Source: Cymbomonas tetramitiformis (taxonomy: Eukaryota; Chlorophyta; Pyramimonadophyceae; Pyramimonadales; Pyramimonadaceae). From it: a stretch of DNA of 64,000 nucleotides. This document shows, one piece after another, positions 1 to 9,500 of this stretch. Below the pieces are notes generated by a model. The model did not search any database. It was not told the DNA's origin and worked only from the letters and a program-made list of their open reading frames with translations. Made by a program: the position numbers and the translations under genes. Every line of letters starts with the position of its first letter. The first letter of the stretch is position 1. The stretch lies in the NCBI GenBank assembly GCA_001247695.2, contig LGRX02035494.1, forward strand, positions 1 through 64,000. The letters run 5' to 3'.

Positions 1-45
1 GAGGCCCTCATATCACGGGCCACCTTCTGAATCAGCAGTAGTGCT

Positions 46-476
46 GCGAATCCAGAGTGCTCAGCATACTGGCTTAGCTTCCAACTCTGTCAGCGACCTG
101 GTACTTGTTTGTTGGACTGGACTGGGGAGTGAGCTTATATGCCAGCCATGGCTTTCTTGCTTAGCAGTGGTGGTGTGAATCCAGGGGTGCTCAGCACACT
201 GGCCTAGCTCACACCGCTGCATATCAGTGCTATTTCTTGGTGTTGAGGAGTTGCCCTCACTGTCATTGTCCCCTTTATGAACTCTGGCCCAGCTAATCCA
301 GAAGTGCTCAGCACACTGGCCCATCTTTAATTTTTCCTCGCACGAATACTCTGCATCTGCTGCTGATTCAGAGCGCTGAAGCGCAGTGCTGGACCTTTAG
401 GCATTCGCTGCCCACACGCGTTCCGTTCTTTCACTTGTTCAGCAAGGCGAATCCAGGGGCACTCAGTGCACTGGCC
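46..476 (+). repeat. Four spaced copies of a ~30 bp motif in the element leader
   Basis: A motif of the form GAATCCAGRGGTGCTCAGCA followed by CACTGGCC occurs near 48, 177, 295 and 448, at spacings of about 129, 118 and 153 bases, with one or two changes per copy. A weaker relative lies near 363. It sits in the untranslated leader before the first ATG at 689, where LTR elements keep packaging and primer-binding signals. That role is inference. Confidence 0.75.
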
Positions 477-688
477 TGAGCCAGTCTGAGTCAAGCCTCC
501 AGTCTACTGGGGAACGAGCTTTGCGCTGAAGGGGGGGGCTAGCCTTTGGTCCTGTTGACTGAGCATCAACACAGCACTTCACCACGGAGGGAGAGGCGGA
601 GCCAAGCGCTGCCTCTGTCCATTCCAGAGAACGTGAGGCACGACGGCTGGCACGAGGACGGACCAGTCAGGACCTTGACACGGAGTAT

Positions 689-3600
689 ATGAGCGCAGAG
701 GGGTCGGGCTCAGAAAATACTCCCTCCGCACTGTCATCTCCAGCAGCAACAGCGCTAGGAGCAGCAGCACTCGCAGCAGCAGTAGTAGCCTCAGCGCCTG
801 CAAACCAGTTTCTCTTTGCGTTTGACGACGTAGACGAGATGGATCACTATGAGAAGGAGGGCCACTCACTTGACAAGGACGACGTCAGACTCCAGTACAC
901 CGGTAGCAAGAGTGAGGACAGAGCGCTCTTCATCAGGCGTTTCGTGGACATGGTGGCGAAAGTCCAGCGGACTTTTGAGGCCAGGAAGCGTAGGTACATG
1001 AAGTCAGCATCTTACCATGCGCTCAGTCAGCAGCAGAAGGAGGCCTTCTCTGGGTCCAGACCAGACTACAGATCATTGTGGGACAGCATACCATCGTTTC
1101 TAGCAGGGGATGACCATGCCACCTCAGTCGCTTATGACTGGTGGTGTGCTGCCTACCTGAAGAATGGCGCCATGGCTTCACACGCTTGCCATGTCCTGAA
1201 GGACGTTACCATGAGAGATGCCTACCAGGGATCTGTGCGTTGTGCTCAGCCTCCTTTTCATGAGCTGGCGCCAGGGTCAACCTGGGCAGTTTGTAAGGTG
1301 TTCGAGGATGGTGATGAGGATGGCGAGGCGTCTGATGAGTGGGCAGGCGAGGGAACCTCCACGAGGGGTCTCACGGGGCCAGATGGCACTGAAGATTCTC
1401 ACTACTCTTGGGCCTTGAGGGCGTTCGTTGCAGAGCTCGAAGCCAAATTCTTGATGAAGGGCACCAAAGAGAAGGAAGATCTCTTGATCGCCAAGCCGCA
1501 GACCAACGAGCAGGACGGCCTCGCTTACGTGAAGAGCTGTCGTCGCAGGGAGGCAGCTCTCAACACCGGCAGGAGGGTGGAGGACTCCGTCGTCAGGCAG
1601 AACATCGAGGAATGCATTAAGGGCCTGCGCATCAAAGAATACCGAGATCGCGTGTCCGAGCAGCTGCGTGTCAGCCATCCTGCCCCCAACAGGGTTACTT
1701 GGGAGGACCTCGAGGTGATTGTGGAGGTGCAGGACAAGCTCAAGAACGATGCAGAGGCTTGGGCCCTCACACTGCAGCAGGAGCTGGTTCGCAGGCTCAA
1801 CTGCGTGTACTCCTGCTTCGAGGCCAGGCAGATGGGGCTTGACCTGTCTGCGCTGGTATCAGCCATGAGGCGCTCGGGTTCTGCCTCCAAGACTGGGGAC
1901 AGACGCAGGGACCCCAAGAAGAAGGAGCAGGCACAGCATGGTGGCGACGACGCCAAGAAGCCTGTGAGGGAAGCGAATAATGCCGAGCGTCAGAAACCTT
2001 CTTACAGCAAGGTGCCACCACCTGATGCTTCGAAGAAGTTTCAGTGTGATTGGTGCTTCACGCGCCTGCCTCACTCCCCAGATCGCTGCTACACGGGGTG
2101 TCGTGATTCCCGGGTGCCGCCCAACTTCCATAAGGACAGGCAGAACTCCAAGTGGCCAGATGAGGGTAAGAATGCCCAGATGCGTGCCTACAACATCGCA
2201 CACCGCTTTGACAAGCACAAGATGGGGATCACCACCAAGGAGTGGCTTAAGCTCCCGGAGGCCAAGCAGAAGCAACCACAGCAGCAGCAGCAGCAGCAGC
2301 AAGTGGCTGCCAGTGCCGAGGTTAAGGAGAAGCTCGCCACAGAATTGTCAGGCCTCCAGGCAGGGTCACCTCCAAAGGATGACGAGATCGCCGATGCACA
2401 GGCTCTATCAGAGGCCAGCGATGCGGATACCGAGTACAACTCCAACTTCACCCAACAGGCAGAATACGAGGAGGATGAGCAGGACTGCCCTGCTGGGGGT
2501 GGTTTGGGAGGTGGTCATGGTGTTGGCATCGATCACGCACCGAGTCTCCAGGCCAGCGCCGCTGTCGCCTTGGGCAACACTCAGCAGATGCGGGGCTTCC
2601 AGGTCAAGACGCCGGAGGAGTTCGACAGGGCCGCTAAGGTGCCTAGAGCCGTCCCTCCCGACTTACTCAGCAGGAAGGTCCACCTGTTGGCATCCAATCT
2701 TCGCAGCTCCGTGCGTGCCTGCTCGCAGATTGCTGCCATCCTGATATCCCAGAACGCCATTGATCTCCCGAAGGACATCGAGAATCTTGTGGCACTGGAG
2801 GAGCTCCTGGGCAAGGATCCGAATGATGCAACCGAACAGCCCGCCGAGGTCAATGAGCATGAGTTGGAAGACACGCACGCCACAGCGACGCAAGGAGTGA
2901 GAAGGGAAGCAGACGGTTCAGGACATCGTGCAACCGAGGAGGTGCCGTTGGACGAGATGCCCAGCGGGGTGGTCGCCAGCGTCGCCGCTCAATGTGCAGC
3001 TGCTGCCTACGTGGACGATCTGGGGGTGGTTGACTTCAGTGACCATGGACATGTGCGAGCTGGTACCATCAAGACCTCCGCTTACGACGCACTGAGGGCA
3101 AAGATGGCGCAGCATCTTACCGACGAGCAGGTGCTATTGATGGCTCAAGTTCAGCCCATCTGCAAGTTGCAGAATGCCACTCTATATGAGGGGCTTGCGC
3201 TGGTGTCATCCGGTGGCGAGCTTATGCTGTACCGGGCAATCCTCATGGACACCGGCGCCAACTGTAACATCATCTCGATCTCTGTTGTGAGGCGGCTGGG
3301 TCTCACGATTTACGAAGCCACCACCGGCGCCAAGGTCACCAGATGTGACAACAGTCCCACAAAGTTCACCCATTATTGCTACGTGGACGTCATTTTGGCA
3401 GCGGGCACGCCGCACACGACGCTTCACCGCTTGTATGCCTTCGTGACCTTCGAGGCTGAGAACTCGTGGGACCTGCTGATAGGTACTGGGCCATTGAAGA
3501 ACTCCCTGATGATTGATATCAAGCTTGGGAGTGGAGTGCCCGTATCACATGCGCCAACGATCCTGGGCATGAACGCCCAGGTGGTGCTTCCGCTGGTGGA

Positions 3601-4240
3601 CATGACGCCACCCAAACGTCCTGACCTGCCCAGGCGCGTGGACCCGGTGGTGTGTCTGCAGTCAGAGGTTTTCGCAGGATTGGAGTGTGATTGGCTGAGG
3701 CACACGCCTCTGAGCACGAGCGAGGAGAGATTCGCGGCTTCGGGGATCCAGTGTGAGCACATCGATGACCATGACGAGTCACCGGTGACGTCACAACCTT
3801 CTTCGCCGAGACTGCTTGCTGATCTCCCACGACATCGAGTCGCCACACAAGCAGAGATTCAGGAGCAATGTCGCCGTCAGACGTGCTCTCTTGAAGGCGG
3901 CCGACGTAGCAGCCTGCCGTCGCTGACGCCCGCCGTACAGGCAGCGTCGGAGCACATGCTCGAGCAGTTCTACAAGGAGCCGGACCCTTGGAAAGGTGGG
4001 CACGCTAAGTGGGTCACCGACTGGACACGGAGTCCTTCTCGGGTAAATGCTGGGGACCATCCGTCTTTGGATACCCCGCTCGATTATCACTGGGCGGACC
4101 AGAGGCTGTATCTAGACCGGCATCACGTCGCGCGCCTCTGCCGCATCCTTCAGAATCCCGCCCAGGACATGCCGAGCAGACCCTCTCGTGAGCATGTCTG
4201 CGCGTGGAGTTCGCCCGCTGCCTCGAGCAGAAGTGGGTGA
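689..4240 (+). CDS. gag-pro: Gag-like polyprotein with C-terminal aspartic protease
   Basis: 1183 residues from ATG 689. The N-terminal half is charged and partly helical, as in Gag capsid proteins. Near residues 450-475 (about 2045-2105) a Cys/His cluster starting CDWC and continuing H..DRCYTGC suggests a zinc-binding nucleocapsid module. A glutamine run follows at 2276-2300. The retroviral-type protease active site MDTGAN is at residues 853-858 (Asp at 3248-3250), with the expected downstream hydrophobic-Leu-Ile-Gly motif (WDLLIGTG). The last 200 residues are not recognised. The ORF ends inside the start of the next ORF, which lies in the -1 frame. Confidence in gag-protease is high; the exact Gag boundaries are unknown. 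Confidence 0.9.
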   Translation: MSAEGSGSENTPSALSSPAATALGAAALAAAVVASAPANQFLFAFDDVDEMDHYEKEGHSLDKDDVRLQYTGSKSEDRALFIRRFVDMVAKVQRTFEARKRRYMKSASYHALSQQQKEAFSGSRPDYRSLWDSIPSFLAGDDHATSVAYDWWCAAYLKNGAMASHACHVLKDVTMRDAYQGSVRCAQPPFHELAPGSTWAVCKVFEDGDEDGEASDEWAGEGTSTRGLTGPDGTEDSHYSWALRAFVAELEAKFLMKGTKEKEDLLIAKPQTNEQDGLAYVKSCRRREAALNTGRRVEDSVVRQNIEECIKGLRIKEYRDRVSEQLRVSHPAPNRVTWEDLEVIVEVQDKLKNDAEAWALTLQQELVRRLNCVYSCFEARQMGLDLSALVSAMRRSGSASKTGDRRRDPKKKEQAQHGGDDAKKPVREANNAERQKPSYSKVPPPDASKKFQCDWCFTRLPHSPDRCYTGCRDSRVPPNFHKDRQNSKWPDEGKNAQMRAYNIAHRFDKHKMGITTKEWLKLPEAKQKQPQQQQQQQQVAASAEVKEKLATELSGLQAGSPPKDDEIADAQALSEASDADTEYNSNFTQQAEYEEDEQDCPAGGGLGGGHGVGIDHAPSLQASAAVALGNTQQMRGFQVKTPEEFDRAAKVPRAVPPDLLSRKVHLLASNLRSSVRACSQIAAILISQNAIDLPKDIENLVALEELLGKDPNDATEQPAEVNEHELEDTHATATQGVRREADGSGHRATEEVPLDEMPSGVVASVAAQCAAAAYVDDLGVVDFSDHGHVRAGTIKTSAYDALRAKMAQHLTDEQVLLMAQVQPICKLQNATLYEGLALVSSGGELMLYRAILMDTGANCNIISISVVRRLGLTIYEATTGAKVTRCDNSPTKFTHYCYVDVILAAGTPHTTLHRLYAFVTFEAENSWDLLIGTGPLKNSLMIDIKLGSGVPVSHAPTILGMNAQVVLPLVDMTPPKRPDLPRRVDPVVCLQSEVFAGLECDWLRHTPLSTSEERFAASGIQCEHIDDHDESPVTSQPSSPRLLADLPRHRVATQAEIQEQCRRQTCSLEGGRRSSLPSLTPAVQAASEHMLEQFYKEPDPWKGGHAKWVTDWTRSPSRVNAGDHPSLDTPLDYHWADQRLYLDRHHVARLCRILQNPAQDMPSRPSREHVCAWSSPAASSRSG

Positions 4241-6501
4241 CGATGCACCAGCTGATGACCCCGAACTGGCTGCATGTGGACCAAAAGCTGAAGCACGACG
4301 ATCAGAAGAACTGCTGGGTGCTCGATGGCGACTACATGACGTATGTACCGTCCTCGGCTAGCAAGCAGGACGTCGCCAGGCCCCGGGAGAGCAGGTCGCG
4401 GTTAGACTACAACCCAATCCAGAGGCTGCAGAGCACGCTCCAGTCGTTGCTCAAGTACCCCAGTGGTGAAGTCACTGGCACCCTTATGTGGGATTTGAGG
4501 AAGCGCGTCTTCTGTGTTCAGCCGAGCGCAGCCACACAGCAGCTCGATCTGCTGCATTGCACGTTGTCTCATGTGCGTGTGTCCAACCGTGAAGAGGTGC
4601 TGGACGAGCTCCAGCTCCCTCACTGGTACGAGAGTACGGGCGTCTGGACGTACCAGTTGCTCAGATACCTCTGCCCAGTGGACATTGAGGCTCTCTCTGA
4701 TGGCATACTCCGTCAATATGCTCGACATGGCGGCGAGAGACCGCCTCTGGAGCTCGTCTTCTCGGATTCCAGCACCAAGTACTACCCAGTGGGGGATGGT
4801 CTTGGGGGGCCTGGCAGGGTGTTCTCCGAGAATGCTGCCGCCCAGGAGTACGTGCGCCTGGGGGAGATGCGGAAAATGCTCAAGGCGGTCGACACCAGGC
4901 GGCAGGGCCACGAGGCGCTCTATGCAGACGCAAAGCGCAGGCCGCCACCGCCCAACGACATGGCTCATTTACGGCTCACTAAGCGTGCCCCTGCGCGGCC
5001 ACCTGTCCCTGCCGCTGTGGCGGGACCATCTCAGGCTGCCGCAGTACCGTCCCAGGCTGTAGCAGGCCCATCTCAGGCTGCCGCTGGCCCGTCTCGTGCC
5101 AGGTCCGCCAGTGACTCGCCGCCACGCTCGTCACGCGTCCGCGCCTTCCAAGCCCTCAAGCATGGGCCTACGCCATCGCCGGCATCCAGCGACGGTGAGC
5201 CCGTGGACGATTCTCGTGCGTTGTCATCTCAATTCGTTTGCGCCGCTGCCGCTCGTCCTTCTCAAGGGGAATCACCCCCTGCATCGCCTGCTGTGAGCAA
5301 CGATGGCTCATGGGCCGACTCGATCCGGGTCCCGCGTGATGCCCGACCACGTTCCTCGGGAGGCGCGCCGTCTACGCCTCCGAGCCCGCCACGGGCGCGT
5401 CAGCTGTCTCAGTCCCCTACAAGGGCGCCTCCATCTCCAGCAGGGTCGGATTGGGATGCCGTGCAGATGGCCACCTCATCCGTCAGTTCGGTGGGCAGGT
5501 TTCTGACCGTGGCGGAGGTGAGCAACTTGAGGGAACGCCGCAACCTCACCGTCTTCATGGTGAAGTTTGCCGTGGCGCATGCGAACCGCTGCCGGGACCA
5601 GCGGATCGTGTATGAGCTTGGCGTGTGCAACCAGGAGCGAGGTCTCAGGCTGCGGGACTATCCGGGCATCACCAGCGCAGTCGCCAAGAAGCACAACAAG
5701 ACCATCACTTGCGGGCAGCGGGGCTGGCGCCTCCCTCTTGGGGGACAGACGACCTCTGCCAATCTGTTGGAGGCCATCATGTCAGCCTATGCTGATCTGT
5801 CGCATCGTGGCTCAGGACACACGCGTGGCGTAGGTTATGCGAGGAACGTCGAGTTCTCGCTGTGCAAGTACGTGGAGCTTGGGTCGGCACACGTGCTGCG
5901 CTGCATGGCGCATCCAAACGCCACGCCGGTGCATTACATCTTCATGGATGATCAGCGGTGTCTGTCTTGGCGTACGGAGTTCACGAACGATTACCTTGTG
6001 CAGGACGACCGGAAGTTCATATGCATGCAGTGGGGTTACGCAGAATCGGCCGCGCCGTGGTTGCAGTCGGCCCTGCGCGTCTTGGAGGCGCGCCTTCTCC
6101 CGCCACAGCCGCCCAACCGTGAGGCTCGTGTGGCCGTAAGGCCGGAGCACGTGGATACAAGCTGGGCAAGGAATGTGGACGAGGTTCGCGACCCCCCTGC
6201 GCGTCGTCAATGGCCGCCTTCCCCCGGGACGTTCGAGCATCAGCCGATCGTAGGTGGTGCTGCGCGTTCGCCTGCTCCTTCCGTTGACCGCCATGGGGCT
6301 GCTACCCATGTCGTCCCCGCGCCGAGAACGTCCAGGATGCCGGCCAGCCACGCCTCACAGCGTCCTCCTTCTCCAGCTGGCTCGAATTGGAGTGAGGCTA
6401 CGCAAGCGTTTCAGCACTACACAGACGAGCAGCGTGAGGCGCAGCGACGGCAAGCGCATTTTCAACAGGGCTCCCCGGGCACAGCGGGCGGGCAGCCCTG
6501 A
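4204..6501 (+). CDS. Unrecognised retroelement ORF between protease and polymerase
   Basis: 765 residues if translated from the GTG at 4204; the frame opens at 4192 and there is no good ATG. It overlaps the end of the gag-protease ORF in the -1 frame, so it may be made by -1 frameshifting, or the break may be a recent indel in one long polyprotein. Residues 1-270 form one globular-looking part. Residues 270-420 are low-complexity Pro/Ser/Ala with repeated GPSQAAA units. Residues 420-640 are a second globular part rich in Trp, Arg and His, containing the phrase VHYIFMDDQRCLSW. I recognise no family. The ORF ends at a TGA that shares its A with the ATG of pol. Typical gypsy elements have no such ORF here. 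Confidence 0.7.
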   Translation: MEFARCLEQKWVTMHQLMTPNWLHVDQKLKHDDQKNCWVLDGDYMTYVPSSASKQDVARPRESRSRLDYNPIQRLQSTLQSLLKYPSGEVTGTLMWDLRKRVFCVQPSAATQQLDLLHCTLSHVRVSNREEVLDELQLPHWYESTGVWTYQLLRYLCPVDIEALSDGILRQYARHGGERPPLELVFSDSSTKYYPVGDGLGGPGRVFSENAAAQEYVRLGEMRKMLKAVDTRRQGHEALYADAKRRPPPPNDMAHLRLTKRAPARPPVPAAVAGPSQAAAVPSQAVAGPSQAAAGPSRARSASDSPPRSSRVRAFQALKHGPTPSPASSDGEPVDDSRALSSQFVCAAAARPSQGESPPASPAVSNDGSWADSIRVPRDARPRSSGGAPSTPPSPPRARQLSQSPTRAPPSPAGSDWDAVQMATSSVSSVGRFLTVAEVSNLRERRNLTVFMVKFAVAHANRCRDQRIVYELGVCNQERGLRLRDYPGITSAVAKKHNKTITCGQRGWRLPLGGQTTSANLLEAIMSAYADLSHRGSGHTRGVGYARNVEFSLCKYVELGSAHVLRCMAHPNATPVHYIFMDDQRCLSWRTEFTNDYLVQDDRKFICMQWGYAESAAPWLQSALRVLEARLLPPQPPNREARVAVRPEHVDTSWARNVDEVRDPPARRQWPPSPGTFEHQPIVGGAARSPAPSVDRHGAATHVVPAPRTSRMPASHASQRPPSPAGSNWSEATQAFQHYTDEQREAQRRQAHFQQGSPGTAGGQP

Positions 6502-9500
6502 TGCACGACCGACGCTGTGGCCGTGGGCCGCCTGCACGGGCGGTCCACTTACGGCCAGGTGTCCTGCGAGCGTGTATCACGTTTGCAGGCAGTGCAGTGG
6601 TTTGGTGGTGGTTGGGACGCGGTCCCGTTCCCTTGGTCGCCATATGGGCGATGTGGGAGGCAACGACTGGGCACCTGTCATGGTGCCCCTTTCAAGTTTG
6701 GTGGAGGCGTTTCGTGCCCTCGCTTTTGCACCAGCTGCCCGTATGGTGGTCAACTGCTCGGCGTTGTCCCCTTCGTGCGTCCTATGACATCTGGGTCTTA
6801 TGGGCTCTCGCCTGCGTTTGGTACGTTGGGCTCCTCATCTTGCGCGTCACGGGCGTCTATGCTGGCGTGCACCGCGTGCGTGCAGGGGATTGGGTGGTGA
6901 TGCCCCTTCGGATGGTGGTCATTTCCTTGGCGTGCTGGTCACAATGTGTGATCTTCCTCCTCTTCATGGTCCTCGCCTGGCTTTGGGTTTGTGCCGAGAT
7001 TTACGCTGGAGACGTGGCATGCCACGGCTCTGGTCCCTCGCGTTGCCCGCTTGGCGCCGGCCACATTCAACGTGGCCGCGGATGGACCATTCCGACCCTG
7101 CGCTGGTCGCAAGTCTTCTTGTTGGGCCGCATGCGCTTGCCCGTTTTGCCCGCCAGGTTGGAGAAGCCTCGCTTCGCGGCGCGCTGGGCGCGACTACGAC
7201 GCAATCTTCGCCTTCATCGCGTCGCACAAGCCGCCTACGTGGCGTTTGTCCTTGCGGTCGTGGTCTTTACTGCTGCTGGTGGGAGTACTCGCTTAGCGCA
7301 CGGGGGGTGGAGAGTCATGGCGTGCTTCTTCGCTTCGCACTCGCCGGCAGCTGCAGCGCATTTCAATCGAATTTTGCGATTTTTCTTGCTTTTGTGCGGA
7401 ATCTTATGGGTCGCTGGCAAGATGACAGAGTGTGCGCCTATTTATGGTGTCACATCACCCACACGCAGCGCCTGGGGTTCGTCCCCCTGCACTTCCTGGG
7501 AGGCTCAGCAATCCTCAAGGCAATGGGAGCCTGGCTGGGTGGCCAACGTCGCGGAGCAGGATGAGGTCTTGCCGTACACCGTGCTGGACGAGCTTCAACC
7601 TCTGGGTGACACGACAGTGACCAAGGACGAGGCAGCGTGGCTCGACACTGAGCTCAATGCCACGTTTGGAGGACATCCTGACTTCAAGGAGGAACACTGG
7701 GAGGAAATGCGGAATGTTCTTCGCAGGTGCAAGACCACCTTTGCCAACAGCCCTCACGATCTGAAAGGCTACAAGGGCAAAGCGAAGCACAACACGTTCT
7801 CCATCCCTTTCGTAGACGAATCCAAGGCCGCCTACCAGAGACCTAGGAAGTACAGTCCGGGCGAGCAGGAGATCATCGATATCCATTGCAAGGAACTTTT
7901 GGAGTATGGTTTCATAGAGCCAGCAGCCAAGCATTGCAGGCATGCGAGCAACGTGGTCGTAGCTGGCAAGAAGGATCACGAGACTGGCCTGTGGACTCAG
8001 ACGAGGTTCTGCGTGGACCTCAGGGGTGTCAATCGGCACTCCCTCAAAGACAACACGCTGCCGCACCGACCAGAGGAGCTCTACCAGAAGGTGGCCAAAG
8101 CCAAGTTCAAGACCACTCTGGATGCCACCAAAGCTTTCCACCAGATTCCCATGGCTACAGAAGAGGACAGGAGCAAGACGGCGTTTTGGTGGAAGAATCA
8201 GCTGTACCAATACACCTCGATGCCTTTTGGTGCAGCTGGAGCTACTTCTGCGTTCGTAAGAATCATGGACTACGAGTTACGACACTTGCAGCATTGCACG
8301 GTGGCGTACGTCGATGACGTAGTGGTCTATACGGATTCCACGCCTGAGCAGCATTTGAAGGACGTTGAGGATGTACTTCGCACCTTGGGGGATGCTGGCA
8401 TCCGTTTGCATGCAGGCAAGAGCACTTTTGGTGCAGCCACGGTGGACTTTCTGGGCTATCGTATTGGCCACAACTCCATTGGCGCGCAAGAAGCCAAATG
8501 CAAGGCCATACAAGAGCTTCCAAGCCCTCAGGACAAGACTGGGCTCCGCTCGATCTTGGGTATGATGAACTACTACAAGGGCCTGGTGGGTGAGCCAGGG
8601 GGGCCAAACTACTCTGAGATGGCCCGCCCTCTCAACGACTTGCTCAAGAAGGAGGTCACTGACATCAAGGCAGCCTGGGGGAAGCAGCAAGATCAAGCAC
8701 TCCAAGAACTTAAGGATGCCCTCTGTTCTGGGAGGTGCCTGAGGCCCATCGATTACGACAGACCTCTCATATTGTACACTGACTGGAGCACCTATGGCAT
8801 TGGCGCAGTGCTGGGCCAGAAGGACGATGACGGGAAGGAGTACATTTGTATGGCAATCAGCCGATCTCTGAGTAAAACGGAGAGACAGTACGCCAGCTTC
8901 AAAGGTGAGATGCTCGCAGTGGTATGGGCAGTGCGCACGTTGAGGCAGTACTTGCATGGAGTCCACTTCACCTTGGTGACCGACCACTCACCGCTCACCA
9001 CCCTGATGGAGAAGGCCGATCTCCAAGGGCAACATCTACGCTGGGCAATCAGCTTGCAGGAGTTCGACTTCACGGTGCAGTACCGTCCAGGAGCCAAGAA
9101 CAGCAACGCTGACGTGCCGTCTCGCTACCCACTGCCGTCCACGACAGATGAGACTGGAGCAAGGCATGAGAGGGAGAAGGTGACTGCGTTTCACGCAGGC
9201 GTGGGGGAAGTTCACACGAAGGACTTCTGTGACCACTTGTGCCTTATGTTGGCTGGGGATGCTTCCCCAGGGGAAGAGGCCACGCCAGAGGTGCAGGTTG
9301 CCAACTACTGCAGGATGGCTGCCATGGAGCAGCTGGGTACAGGACCAGTGCATCGTCTGTTCGATTTGCACTACCACGAGGAATTAGAATGCAATCATGG
9401 GGACATGTTCGACACCGACTTGCCCGAGCTGGTGACCGACTCTGGGAGGCTAGCCAGAGCAGCTTGGAAGGCGCTGAGCCTGGTTAGGCCAACGCGAGGC

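Noticed and set aside
6800..7564. Alternative 254-codon ORF overlapping the start of pol
   Set aside because: No domain was seen and it ends where the confident RT frame begins; the pol frame gives membrane-like segments and continuity with RT. Kept only as an alternative in the findings.
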